49,933 nt of DNA from Streptosporangiaceae bacterium. Lineage in GTDB: Bacteria > Actinomycetota > Actinomycetes > Streptosporangiales > Streptosporangiaceae. The notes under the pieces are model-generated. The model saw only the letters and a program-made list of their open reading frames with translations. It was not told where the DNA came from and did no database searches. The stretch is from contig JASHOE010000070.1 in assembly GCA_030041275.1 (NCBI GenBank), forward strand, positions 1 to 49,933. Reading direction: 5' to 3'. Below are positions 34,694 through 42,723 of the stretch, one piece after another. Numbering within the stretch: the first letter of the stretch is position 1; each line of letters starts with the position of its first letter. A program made the translations under genes and the position numbers.

Positions 34694-35664
34694 GACGCCG
34701 CCTGCGAGGCTCGGTTGGTTTGCACGACGTAGAAGATCATCGGTACCAGCAGCACCAGCAGGACGATGAGCGACAGGATCGCGCCCTGCCCCGCGGATGG
34801 GGTGCTGAGCTGGCCCTCAATGAGATTGCCGATCATGGACGTGTTGGGCGCGCCCGACAGTAGCTGGTTGGTGTAGTAGTCGCCGAGCATCGGCAGCACC
34901 GTGATCAGCATGCCGGTGAGGATTGGCTGGCGGGACAGGGGCAGCGTGACCCGCACGAAGGTGCGCACCCGGCCGAGGCCGAGATCGCGCCCGGCCTCGA
35001 TCAGTGATGGATCGATCCGGTCGAGACCGGCGTAGAGCACGAGGATCAAGTACGGAATGTAGCCATAGACCAAGCCGAGAGTGACGGTGTACCAGTGGCC
35101 GCCCAGCCAGTCGGGGGAGCCGAGGCCTACGAAGGACAGCACCTTGTTGACGTAGCCATTGGTCTGCAGCAGGTCGATCCAGGCCAGCATCCGCATCATG
35201 TAGCTGATCCAGAACGGCGCGATCAGCAGGACCAGGAAGATGCCCTTGCGGCGGCCTGCGAACCTGGCGACGAAGTAGGCGGCCGGATAGGCGATGACGA
35301 GGCTGAGCAGCGACGCGACGGCGACATACCAGATGGTCCGCCACGCGATCGGCAGGGCGAACGCCGCCGAGCCGAACAGGTCGTGCCACACGTTCGAGAG
35401 GTTCGCCGAGCTCCACGTGAACGGGTTGAAGACCGCGACCGGGGACTCGGTCTGCCGATCGAGCTTGCCCTCGCCGATCGCGAGCATCGCGTAGAACGGG
35501 ATGACGAACAGGACGACCAGCCAGATCATGCCGGGCGCGGCGAGCAATACCCAGAACCAGCGATTCGGCTGATGTGCCTGGCCCGGCCGGCCGCTTCGCC
35601 TGGCTGGGTTCGCCCCTGGCCCAGCCGAAGGCGACGGCGGTGACTGCGGTGCCTGGGTAGCCAT
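34690..35664 (-). CDS. potB: ABC transporter permease, PotB type
   Basis: A 324-residue permease with an N-terminal cytoplasmic Pro/Gly-rich stretch and six TM helices, the first near FWVLLAAPGMIWLVVLFVI. The EAA loop is EAGRDLGLGRVRTFVRVTLP. It starts 3 nt after the binding-protein gene and overlaps the PotC-like gene. The pair forms the membrane channel of a type I importer for a polyamine or related cationic compound. Confidence 0.88.
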   Translation of the reverse strand: MATQAPQSPPSPSAGPGANPARRSGRPGQAHQPNRWFWVLLAAPGMIWLVVLFVIPFYAMLAIGEGKLDRQTESPVAVFNPFTWSSANLSNVWHDLFGSAAFALPIAWRTIWYVAVASLLSLVIAYPAAYFVARFAGRRKGIFLVLLIAPFWISYMMRMLAWIDLLQTNGYVNKVLSFVGLGSPDWLGGHWYTVTLGLVYGYIPYLILVLYAGLDRIDPSLIEAGRDLGLGRVRTFVRVTLPLSRQPILTGMLITVLPMLGDYYTNQLLSGAPNTSMIGNLIEGQLSTPSAGQGAILSLIVLLVLLVPMIFYVVQTNRASQAAS

Positions 35665-35667
35665 CGG

Positions 35668-36930
35668 CTAGAGCCCGTTACTCGCGACGAGCCAGGCCTG
35701 CTGCCAGAGCGCGTCGGCGTCGACGGGAAGCTGCAGCTCCCCGACACCGCGGCGGAAGTCGGTCGGCAGCACCGCCGTGGACATCAGACTGGGCGGCAGA
35801 ATCTGCTCCTTCACGAGTAGCTCCGGGGTGATCGCAGTCAGCGGCTGCATGTAGCCGTTCCAGCTGATGTTCTCGACTGCCACTGGCTCGTCGAGCAGGT
35901 AGTTAACGAATAGGTGGGCCAGCACCGGGTTGGAAGCTGACCGCAGCACGGTGTTGGTGTCGTTGGCGATGGGCCCCTTGCCGTCCCTCGGGAACCAGTA
36001 GCCCACGACGTCGACCGGCACCCCCTTGGGCATGTACGAAGGGGCGGCCGCCATGTCGCCTGACCAGGCGTGGTGGATCCAGGTCTGCCCGTCGGGGACC
36101 TCGCTGTAGTCGTTGTTGTCAATCTGCACGTCCACGGCGGTGGCGAGCTGCTGGAGTGTCTGCCGGGATAGGTCGATCTGGGCCTTGCTCGTGGTGTTGA
36201 GGTCGTAGATGTCGTTCATCATCAGCCCGAGACTGATGCCCTCGCGGTAGTCGTCAAGGATGGCGACCTTGCCCTTGTACTTGGGCTGGAAGAGCATCTC
36301 GCGCCACGGGTTGCGCATGGTATAGGGGTTCTCCGGGACCTTGTCCTTACGCCAGGCGATGCCGGTCGTGTAGATCGTGTACGGCACCGTGTAGCGCCAG
36401 CCACGGTCGTAGTACGGGTCCTTGAAGTCTGGCCAGGCCTGCTCGATGTTCGGGATGTAGCTGTGGTTAAGCGGCTGAACCAGCTTTGACTCGATGAGGT
36501 CGCCGAGCACGTCGATGGTGGCGCCCATCAGCACGTCGAACTTCAGCCCGCTGCGCAGCTTGGCGAGCGCCTCGTTCATCGTGTTGAACGTGGTGACCTC
36601 GACCTTGCACTTGTATTTCTTAGCGAAGCTGTTGACGCAAGCCTGGTTGATGTAGGCGACCCAGTTGTAGACCTGGAGCGTCGCGCCGGTCTCCGGCTTG
36701 AGGTTGCTCGCGATGGCGGCGTTGCCCGTCACCGGCCAGGTAACCGGGCGGTTCGGCCGTGGCAGCGGGATGTTGTTGGGTCCCACCAGGTAGGAAGCGC
36801 ACGCATCCAGCAGTGTCGACCCGCCGCCGACGAGCACTGCAGCCGCGAAGCCGCGCTGCAGAGCCTGGCGTCGGGAAAGCGCGGGCCGTCGGCGCGTGCC
36901 ATCCGGCTGCCAGCCCTCGCGTGGGTGCAT
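35668..36930 (-). CDS. potD: Extracellular solute-binding lipoprotein, PotD type
   Basis: A 420-residue substrate-binding protein. The N-terminus combines a twin-arginine motif (SRRQALQRGF) with a hydrophobic stretch and a lipobox-like LLDAC, so it is probably exported by Tat and lipid-anchored at the Cys near residue 44. The mature part starts with the family pattern LQVYNWVAYINQACVNSF and continues as a PotD-like periplasmic-binding fold (for example VLMGATIDVLGDLIES). GGGAGG lies 12 nt upstream of ATG 36930. It defines import specificity; the ligand is probably a cationic amine, but that is inference. Confidence 0.88.
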   Translation of the reverse strand: MHPREGWQPDGTRRRPALSRRQALQRGFAAAVLVGGGSTLLDACASYLVGPNNIPLPRPNRPVTWPVTGNAAIASNLKPETGATLQVYNWVAYINQACVNSFAKKYKCKVEVTTFNTMNEALAKLRSGLKFDVLMGATIDVLGDLIESKLVQPLNHSYIPNIEQAWPDFKDPYYDRGWRYTVPYTIYTTGIAWRKDKVPENPYTMRNPWREMLFQPKYKGKVAILDDYREGISLGLMMNDIYDLNTTSKAQIDLSRQTLQQLATAVDVQIDNNDYSEVPDGQTWIHHAWSGDMAAAPSYMPKGVPVDVVGYWFPRDGKGPIANDTNTVLRSASNPVLAHLFVNYLLDEPVAVENISWNGYMQPLTAITPELLVKEQILPPSLMSTAVLPTDFRRGVGELQLPVDADALWQQAWLVASNGL

Positions 36931-37041
36931 AGGCTCGCCGCCTCCCTGCCGAAATTACCTGGTCACGATGTCGGAGTTCGGATTGCGCCGCAAGGCTTTC
37001 GGGTCAACCTGTGACCCACTTGTTGCACGGATTCAGTCGTG

Positions 37042-38403
37042 TCATGGCCGCACCGCAGCCGCAAATGTCGCGAAGTTGGCCAGGAACCTGTCGATATCGG
37101 CTTCGTCATGCTGGACGGACATGAGCCACTGCTCGATCTTGCCCCAGGGCGGCAGGAAGACCCCGCCGTTGTGCTGGAACAGCCAGTGGGCGTGGCTGTA
37201 GGCATCTCGAACCCGCAGGAAGTCCCGGAAGTTGCGCACCGGATCGGCGGAAAACACCACGCAGCCCTTCGCGCCCACGGAAACCACCTGCGCGTCGAGC
37301 CCGGAACGGGCGATCTCAAGCTCTAGTCCCTCTACCGCTCGCCGCCGCAGCTTCTCCATCCGCTCGTAGGCCTCGGGCGTGGCTACCTCGGTGAGCATCG
37401 CCCGGCAGGCGGCCATGGCGAGCGGGTTGCCGTTGAAGGTACCGACCATCTCGTAGTCACCGTTTGCCACGTGACTCATGACGGCTTCGGTCCCGCCGAT
37501 GGCCGCTACCGCGACGCCGCCGCCGATGGCCTTGGCCAGGCAGACGATGTCCGGTGTCACCCCGGTCACGCCGGTGGCGCCGCCAGGACCCGCGGTCAGC
37601 CCGGTCTTGACCTCATCGAAGGCGAGCAACGCGCCGCGGGAGTGCAGCAGTTCCTTCAGTCCCGTCAGGTAGCCGGGATCCGGCAGGATGATGCCCGCGT
37701 TCATCATGATCGGCTCGAGGATCATGCCGGCTATCTGGCCTTCGTGCTCGTCGAGCCGGCGTTGGACTGCGTCCAGGTCGTTGAAGCCGACGACCAGCGT
37801 GAGATCGGTGATCGCGCGCGGGATCCCGGTGCTCGCGGGAAGGCTGTACGGCGCGTCGGCCGGCCCGCGATCTTCGGAATCGTCGTCCGGGCACACTGAG
37901 ACCTGCACGGAGTCGTGGTGACCGTGGTAACAGCCCTCGACCTTGATGATCAGATCGCGGCCAGTGATGGCCCGCATGAGGTGGACGGCATCCATGGTGG
38001 CCTCGGTGCCAGAATTCGCGAACCGCCACAGCGGCAGGCCGAATCGGCGCTGCAGTTCGGCCGCCACGCTCAGCGCGGCCTCCGTGGGCTGGGCGAAGTG
38101 GGTGCCGCGTTCGATCTGGGCGCGGATTGCCGCAAGGATCGCCGGGTGGCCGTGCCCTGCCAGCGACACGCCGTAGCCGCCGTGCAGGTCGACGTAGGAG
38201 TTGCCGTCCACGTCGTAGAGCTTCGAGCCCTTGCCGTGACTCAGCCACACCGGCTGCGGCCGGGAGATCTGCCAGCTAGAAACTACGCCGCCAGCCAGTG
38301 ATTGGGTGGCGTGGTCGGCCAGCCGGGCTGACTCAGGCTGGCGCCGAATGAAGATTTCTTCCTGCTGCTCGATGATCGTTGCGAGGTCGGCCCTGGTGGC
38401 CAT
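37042..38403 (-). CDS. Class III aminotransferase, glutamate-1-semialdehyde-mutase-like
   Basis: A 453-residue PLP enzyme. The FANSGTEATMDAVHLMRAITGRD block (about residues 130-152) binds the PLP phosphate. EGCYHGHHDSV follows, and the PLP Lys lies in CLAKAIGGGVAVAAIGG near residue 285. FDEVKTGLTAG holds the Asp that contacts the pyridine N. It resembles HemL, but lies in a catabolic cluster and not with haem genes, so an omega- or beta-amino-acid aminotransferase is more likely. GGGAG precedes ATG 38403. A variant regulon palindrome lies 22 nt upstream. The binding-protein gene follows after 111 nt and may share the transcript. Confidence 0.85.
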   Translation of the reverse strand: MATRADLATIIEQQEEIFIRRQPESARLADHATQSLAGGVVSSWQISRPQPVWLSHGKGSKLYDVDGNSYVDLHGGYGVSLAGHGHPAILAAIRAQIERGTHFAQPTEAALSVAAELQRRFGLPLWRFANSGTEATMDAVHLMRAITGRDLIIKVEGCYHGHHDSVQVSVCPDDDSEDRGPADAPYSLPASTGIPRAITDLTLVVGFNDLDAVQRRLDEHEGQIAGMILEPIMMNAGIILPDPGYLTGLKELLHSRGALLAFDEVKTGLTAGPGGATGVTGVTPDIVCLAKAIGGGVAVAAIGGTEAVMSHVANGDYEMVGTFNGNPLAMAACRAMLTEVATPEAYERMEKLRRRAVEGLELEIARSGLDAQVVSVGAKGCVVFSADPVRNFRDFLRVRDAYSHAHWLFQHNGGVFLPPWGKIEQWLMSVQHDEADIDRFLANFATFAAAVRP

Positions 38404-38424
38404 GGCTATCGCACTCCCAGTGAT

Positions 38425-38444
38425 TTGACTGAACAGTCAGTTTA
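38425..38444. promoter_or_regulatory. Regulon palindrome, aminotransferase promoter (variant)
   Basis: TTGACTG-AACAGT-CAGTTTA keeps the left arm and the spacing of the other copies but has changes in the right arm (14 of the 16 central bases match GACTGAACATTCAGTC). It is probably a weaker site. Confidence 0.6.
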
Positions 38445-38585
38445 CGAAGCGAAGGGCCTGGAAAACAAGGGAACTGGCTAGTAACAAGGCGCAGTGCTTA
38501 GTCGGGTTCGGGCCGACGGTGGGCAGCCCGCGCGCTCGCCTACTGCGGCAGTGCGGGCCGGTGCGACGGCGCGAGTCCGCGCTCG

Positions 38586-38657
38586 CGGGGCCGCCAGTCG
38601 AGCGTCCTCGGTCAGATTGGCAGGCAGCCCGCAGGCTGGCGGGGCCGCCGGTCGAGC
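38586..38657. repeat. 18-nt direct repeat, two copies
   Basis: CGGGGCCGCCAGTCGAGC (38586-38603) recurs at 38640-38657 with one change. It lies in the non-coding gap between the aminotransferase promoter and the end of the FtsH-like gene. The gap shows no other gene. Confidence 0.5.
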
Positions 38658-38664
38658 CGCCCGG

Positions 38665-41079
38665 TCAGTGGTCCTCGGGCGGGTCGATCCGGTGCTCGGC
38701 GACGTCCTTCGGGATCGAGGTATTCGGAATCGCAGTCAGCTCGGGCCGCGGGTGCCGCACGGGAACCGGCAGCGCCAGGACGTCGCCGCGGCCCTGCATG
38801 GCCATGGCGCTGAGGTGGTAAGCCTCGAGTTCCGCGATGAAGCCAGGCTCGCCGTAGGGTCGGCCATCCACCACCGGGCCCTGCTCGCGGTTCATGATCG
38901 CGGCGATGTCCTGGCCGCTGAGGGTCCGATGCGACTCCAGCGCGTGGCCGACAGCGAGCACGCTGCTCCGGTTCTCCGTCAGCAGGGCGCCGGTGCGCTG
39001 GGACAGCGTGTTCAGCCGGGCTTCGGCCCGTTGGCCGAACGCCGTGTCCAGCACGTTCCGGTCGTTGCCGTCAATCACGGCCTGGGCGTTTTGCGGAGCC
39101 CTGGTCGCGGCGTAGGAGCCGACCTGACTGCCCATGCCCCACAAGCCCTCCATGTGCAGCGAGATGGCCGTCGCTTGCTGGAGGTCACTGCCGACACCGG
39201 AGCTCGAGTCGCCATCGAAGAACATCTTCTCGCCCACCAGTGAGGCGAGGAACACCATGATCTCGGCCTCGAACTCGCTACGCCACGACGTGAACTGTTC
39301 CTCGATGGGGATCGGCTTGACGAAGCCGAGGGTCTCGCCACCCTTCTGGATGGTGGCGGTCTCGATCTGCTTGCGCTTCTGCGTGAGGTAGCTGGTGACC
39401 GCGTGGCAGGCCTCGTGCAGTGCCACCGCGTGCCGTTCGCGGTCGATGTAGTCCACGCCCTCGGCGGGTCCCACGCTCTTGGCCAGCTTGGCCCGCAGCA
39501 CATCGGGCCAGGTGATCGTCGTCCGGCCGTCCCGGAGCGCGACGATCAGTGACTCGTTCACCAGGTCCTTCATCGTGGCGCCGGTGGCGTACGGGGTCAT
39601 GGTCGCGAGCTGATCCATCTGCTCGGCCGTGATCTCGTGACTTACCTTGGCGAAATAGCCCTCGTAGGTGCGCTTCCTGCCGTCCTTGGACGGGTAGCCG
39701 ACGTGGTAGATGCGGTCGATCCGACCGGGCCGCAGCAGCGCCGGGTCCAGCGCGCTGGGCATGTTCGTCGCCATGATGATCAGCATGCGGTACTTGGGCG
39801 GCGGCTTGGGCCGCATGCCGACGGTCCGCCGGACCACCCGGTTGACGAACCCGCGCGGCTTCTTCAGTCCCGACATCTCGGTGAGCAGCGCCTGCAGCGT
39901 GCCCATGCCGCCGCCGCCCATCATCCCTGCCCCAGCCGGGAGAATCTGCCGGAAGACGCCGGGTCGCCTGGGCGCGGGATCGGCCCCGACGGGATCGCTG
40001 CCCACCAGCATCGACTGAGTGTTCGCGGACATATAGCTGAAGCCGTGGCAGCCCGCGAGGGGGGTGGCTGGGTTGTAGCCTTGCACGCCGGGCTGGCCGC
40101 CGACGCTGCCGCCGCGGCTGCCGAGCGAGTCCGCCTCGTCAAAGAAGACGATCACGCCGCCGTACCGCACCGCGAGCTTGCGGAGCTTGCGGAACAACCC
40201 CTTCACCTTGAGGATGCCGACGCCGAAGAACATGTTGATGAAGGCCCCGGGGTCGACGAACACGTACGGCTTGCCGGTCTCGCCGGCGATGGCCTCGGCC
40301 ATCAGCGTCTTGCCGGTACCGGGCGGTCCCCACAGCAGGATGCCGCCCGGCACGTACCCGCCGTGATCCTCGATCGACTCCGGGTCGTCGAGGAACAGCA
40401 TGTTCTCCTGGACCCGCTCCACCACGTGGTCCTGGCCCCAGACGTCAGCGAACCGGGTGGTGATGTCGCCCGGGTTGTAGACGTCCACGCCGCCCCTGGA
40501 CAGGAACCAGAACAGCATTCCGAACTGAGCCACGACGAGGAGCATGTAGAAGACGAAGATCAGGAGGTCGGGCAGCAGGTGGTAGATCGTCGCCGGCGCC
40601 TGGAACAGGCCGTTCACCGGCGTGGTGTGGTACACCAGCCCGAGGATGACGGCCAAGACGGCGATGAGGAGCAGCCACTTGAAGGCGCGCGACAGGCGGA
40701 ACCGCGTGTAGTCACTCGCCGCCCGGTGAGTCAGGTGCTCGCTGCGGCCGAAGAAGCCGGCCGACGCGCGGTAGGCGTGCCGCGAGTGCTCGGTGATCAG
40801 GTAGTAGATCTGCCGGAGCACCTCGAGCCCGAGCAGCAGCACGAGCCAGCGGCCGGCGCCGGAGCCGATCTGCAGCTGCTGGCGCGCGGCGTCGGTGAAG
40901 CCGAGCACGGGGTCGTTCGCCATCTGGTACCAGACGATGAGGAACCAGACCACGACGATGAGGATGATGAACTTGAGCCGGTCCCACGGCACGAGTGCCC
41001 TGCGGGTCAGCCCGGCGGCGGCCAGCCTGGCCTGCCTGCGCTGGCGGCGGGCGTCACGCTTGCTGGCTGACGTCGGCAT
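38665..41079 (-). CDS. FtsH-like membrane AAA+ zinc protease
   Basis: 804 residues from ATG 41079 (GAGG seven bases upstream). The N-terminal region is basic with four probable TM helices (first LKFIILIVVVWFLIVWYQM), more than the two of classical FtsH. The AAA+ domain has Walker A GPPGTGKTLMAEA (near residue 250), a pore-loop segment MFFGVGILKVKGL, Walker B VIVFFDEADSLGSRGG and the second-region-of-homology ATNMPSALDPALLRPGRIDR. A Gly/Pro-rich insertion of about 75 residues follows Walker B. The M41 peptidase HEACH (residues 555-559) and the third zinc ligand Asp in GVGSDLQQATAI are intact, so it should be active. It overlaps the lipoprotein gene by 1 nt. Confidence 0.85.
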   Translation of the reverse strand: MPTSASKRDARRQRRQARLAAAGLTRRALVPWDRLKFIILIVVVWFLIVWYQMANDPVLGFTDAARQQLQIGSGAGRWLVLLLGLEVLRQIYYLITEHSRHAYRASAGFFGRSEHLTHRAASDYTRFRLSRAFKWLLLIAVLAVILGLVYHTTPVNGLFQAPATIYHLLPDLLIFVFYMLLVVAQFGMLFWFLSRGGVDVYNPGDITTRFADVWGQDHVVERVQENMLFLDDPESIEDHGGYVPGGILLWGPPGTGKTLMAEAIAGETGKPYVFVDPGAFINMFFGVGILKVKGLFRKLRKLAVRYGGVIVFFDEADSLGSRGGSVGGQPGVQGYNPATPLAGCHGFSYMSANTQSMLVGSDPVGADPAPRRPGVFRQILPAGAGMMGGGGMGTLQALLTEMSGLKKPRGFVNRVVRRTVGMRPKPPPKYRMLIIMATNMPSALDPALLRPGRIDRIYHVGYPSKDGRKRTYEGYFAKVSHEITAEQMDQLATMTPYATGATMKDLVNESLIVALRDGRTTITWPDVLRAKLAKSVGPAEGVDYIDRERHAVALHEACHAVTSYLTQKRKQIETATIQKGGETLGFVKPIPIEEQFTSWRSEFEAEIMVFLASLVGEKMFFDGDSSSGVGSDLQQATAISLHMEGLWGMGSQVGSYAATRAPQNAQAVIDGNDRNVLDTAFGQRAEARLNTLSQRTGALLTENRSSVLAVGHALESHRTLSGQDIAAIMNREQGPVVDGRPYGEPGFIAELEAYHLSAMAMQGRGDVLALPVPVRHPRPELTAIPNTSIPKDVAEHRIDPPEDH

Positions 41080-41750
41080 CAGGAACCTCGCACGGTAAAG
41101 GAGTTGACGACTGCCCTGATCTGCGCCGCGTGCGAGGCAAAGCAGCCCTGATAGCACTGCACCAGCAGCAGGTACAGCTTGGTGGTGTCACTGTTGGTCA
41201 GCACGGTCTGGTCGAACGCGTCCGGCTGGCCGTTCACGTCGTACTCGAACAGCTCGTTGATGCCGCGGACGCCACCCGGCGCGGTGATCGTGCTGCTGGC
41301 CACCAGGTCGAAGCCGGTGAGGCGCTCGCCCTCGGCGGCGGCCTCCTCCCTGGCCTCAGAAGTCACCGGGAACAGCAGGTCACGCATGTAGTCAAAGGAC
41401 AACGAGGCCCGCAGGGAGTCCCGCAGACTCTGCACGCTCGCGTACACCACCGGGCTCGACGAGCCCGAGAGCAGCGACGTGAGGGCGGGCTTTGCGGCCG
41501 CGGCGTAGGCGCGGGACCAGGTAAACGCGCCGCCGGCGGCACCGGCGGCGGAGTTGGTGAGGAAGGCGTCCTGGACCTCGGCTAGCTTGGCCGGGCTCAC
41601 CTGCTGCCAGCTCGCCGGCACCTTGAAGTAGGCGTGGTCGGCGCTGTCGGATGCGTAGGTGTAGCTCGGCGCCCCGCAGCCCGCGAGCAGGGCAAGCGCG
41701 GCCCCCGCGGAGAGCATCGCGGCCGCGGTCAGGCGGAGCTGCCGCTTCAC
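41079..41750 (-). CDS. Putative lipoprotein, partner of the FtsH-like protease
   Basis: A 223-residue protein with a lipoprotein signal (MKRQLRLTAAAMLSAGAALA, then LLAGCG with the lipid Cys near residue 25). The mature part has a SYTYASDSADHAYFKVPASW start similar to photosystem PsbP/LpqN-like folds, and two Cys near the C-terminus (VQCYQGCFAS). The stop overlaps the ATG of the protease gene (TGATG), so the two are co-translated and may act together at the membrane. I do not recognise a named family with certainty. Confidence 0.65.
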   Translation of the reverse strand: MKRQLRLTAAAMLSAGAALALLAGCGAPSYTYASDSADHAYFKVPASWQQVSPAKLAEVQDAFLTNSAAGAAGGAFTWSRAYAAAAKPALTSLLSGSSSPVVYASVQSLRDSLRASLSFDYMRDLLFPVTSEAREEAAAEGERLTGFDLVASSTITAPGGVRGINELFEYDVNGQPDAFDQTVLTNSDTTKLYLLLVQCYQGCFASHAAQIRAVVNSFTVRGS

Positions 41751-41851
41751 TTTGGCCCTCCCGTCGAGCTAGCTGCCAGCCCCAGGCCGGCCGCAGGCCT
41801 TCTTCCGAGTATGTGTTGCCACCTGGGACAGCTTCAACCCCGGCGTCCCCA

Positions 41852-42223
41852 TCAGGGGCTTGTGTGCCTCAAGTGACTAAAGACTAGCGTCGCGGCTCGC
41901 CAGCCCAGCAGGAACAGACCAAGGAAGAGCAGCGTAACAACGATGAACGCCAGCGCCGTGCCCTGCCCGGCCGCCACCCTGATGGCCATCCCTGCGGCGG
42001 CCGCGCCGAGCCAGGCGCCCAGCCCGGCCGGTGCGATCGCCGTAGGCCGGCGCCAGTACCTCGCCGCGACGAGCCCGATGGCAAGGCCCATCAGGAACGG
42101 CCACGCGGTGTACCAGATCCCGGCCAGGCTGTCTCCGTCGTGATGCGTCTCCCGGCCGATCGCCACGAATGCCAGCACGCAGCAGACGTCGGCGAGCGTC
42201 GCGAACACGAGCGGCCGGCGCAT
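41852..42223 (-). CDS. DUF3054 membrane protein
   Basis: A 123-residue protein with four TM helices and short loops. ADVCCVLAFVAIGRETH near the N-terminus and TAWPFLMGLAIGLVAARYW in the second helix match the DUF3054 family of small actinobacterial membrane proteins of unknown function. The start ATG 42223 is 35 nt from the divergent flavodoxin-like gene, so the promoters overlap. Confidence 0.85.
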   Translation of the reverse strand: MRRPLVFATLADVCCVLAFVAIGRETHHDGDSLAGIWYTAWPFLMGLAIGLVAARYWRRPTAIAPAGLGAWLGAAAAGMAIRVAAGQGTALAFIVVTLLFLGLFLLGWRAATLVFSHLRHTSP

Positions 42224-42258
42224 CCAGCCACCGTAACGGCTGGTCTAGGCTCGCTGTG

Positions 42259-42723
42259 ATGCCGACGCTGCTGATCGTCCACCACACGCCGTCGCCGGCG
42301 CTGCAGGCGATGTTCGAGGCCGTCGCGGACGGTGCGCGGACCGACGAGGTCGAAGGCGTCCAGGTCGTGGTGCGGCCCGCGCTGACCGCCAGTGAGGTCG
42401 ATGTGCTGGCCGCTGACGGCTACCTGCTCGGCACGCCCGCGAACATCGGCTACATGGCCGGCGCGCTGAAGCACTTCTTCGATGGCATCTACTACCCGTG
42501 CCTCGAGGCCACCAGGCGGCGGCCGTACGGGCTGTACGTGCACGGCGCGAGCGACACCGCCGGGGCGGTCCGGGCGGTGGAGTCGATCACGAACGGTCTC
42601 GGCTGGCAGGCCGTTCGGCCCCCGGTGACCGTGATCGGGCCGCCCGCGAGGACCGACCTGGAGGCGTGCTGGGAGCTGGGGGCGCTGCTGGCCGCGACGG
42701 TTTCGGGGGAGCTGGCCGGGTGA
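42259..42723 (+). CDS. Flavodoxin-like NAD(P)H-dependent oxidoreductase
   Basis: A 154-residue flavodoxin-fold protein. HHTPSPALQAMFEAVADGA is the FMN-phosphate loop, and DGYLLGTPANIGYMAGALKHFFDGIY is typical of the WrbA/flavodoxin-like reductase group. ATG 42259 is chosen over an upstream in-frame start because it begins with the first beta strand (PTLLIVHHT). Its stop overlaps the next gene by 4 nt (GTGA). Confidence 0.82.
   Translation: MPTLLIVHHTPSPALQAMFEAVADGARTDEVEGVQVVVRPALTASEVDVLAADGYLLGTPANIGYMAGALKHFFDGIYYPCLEATRRRPYGLYVHGASDTAGAVRAVESITNGLGWQAVRPPVTVIGPPARTDLEACWELGALLAATVSGELAG

Noticed and set aside
37033..37039. TTCAGTC near the binding-protein gene as a sixth regulon site
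   Set aside because: Only one half is present; the matching GACTG at the required spacing is absent (TTGCA there).
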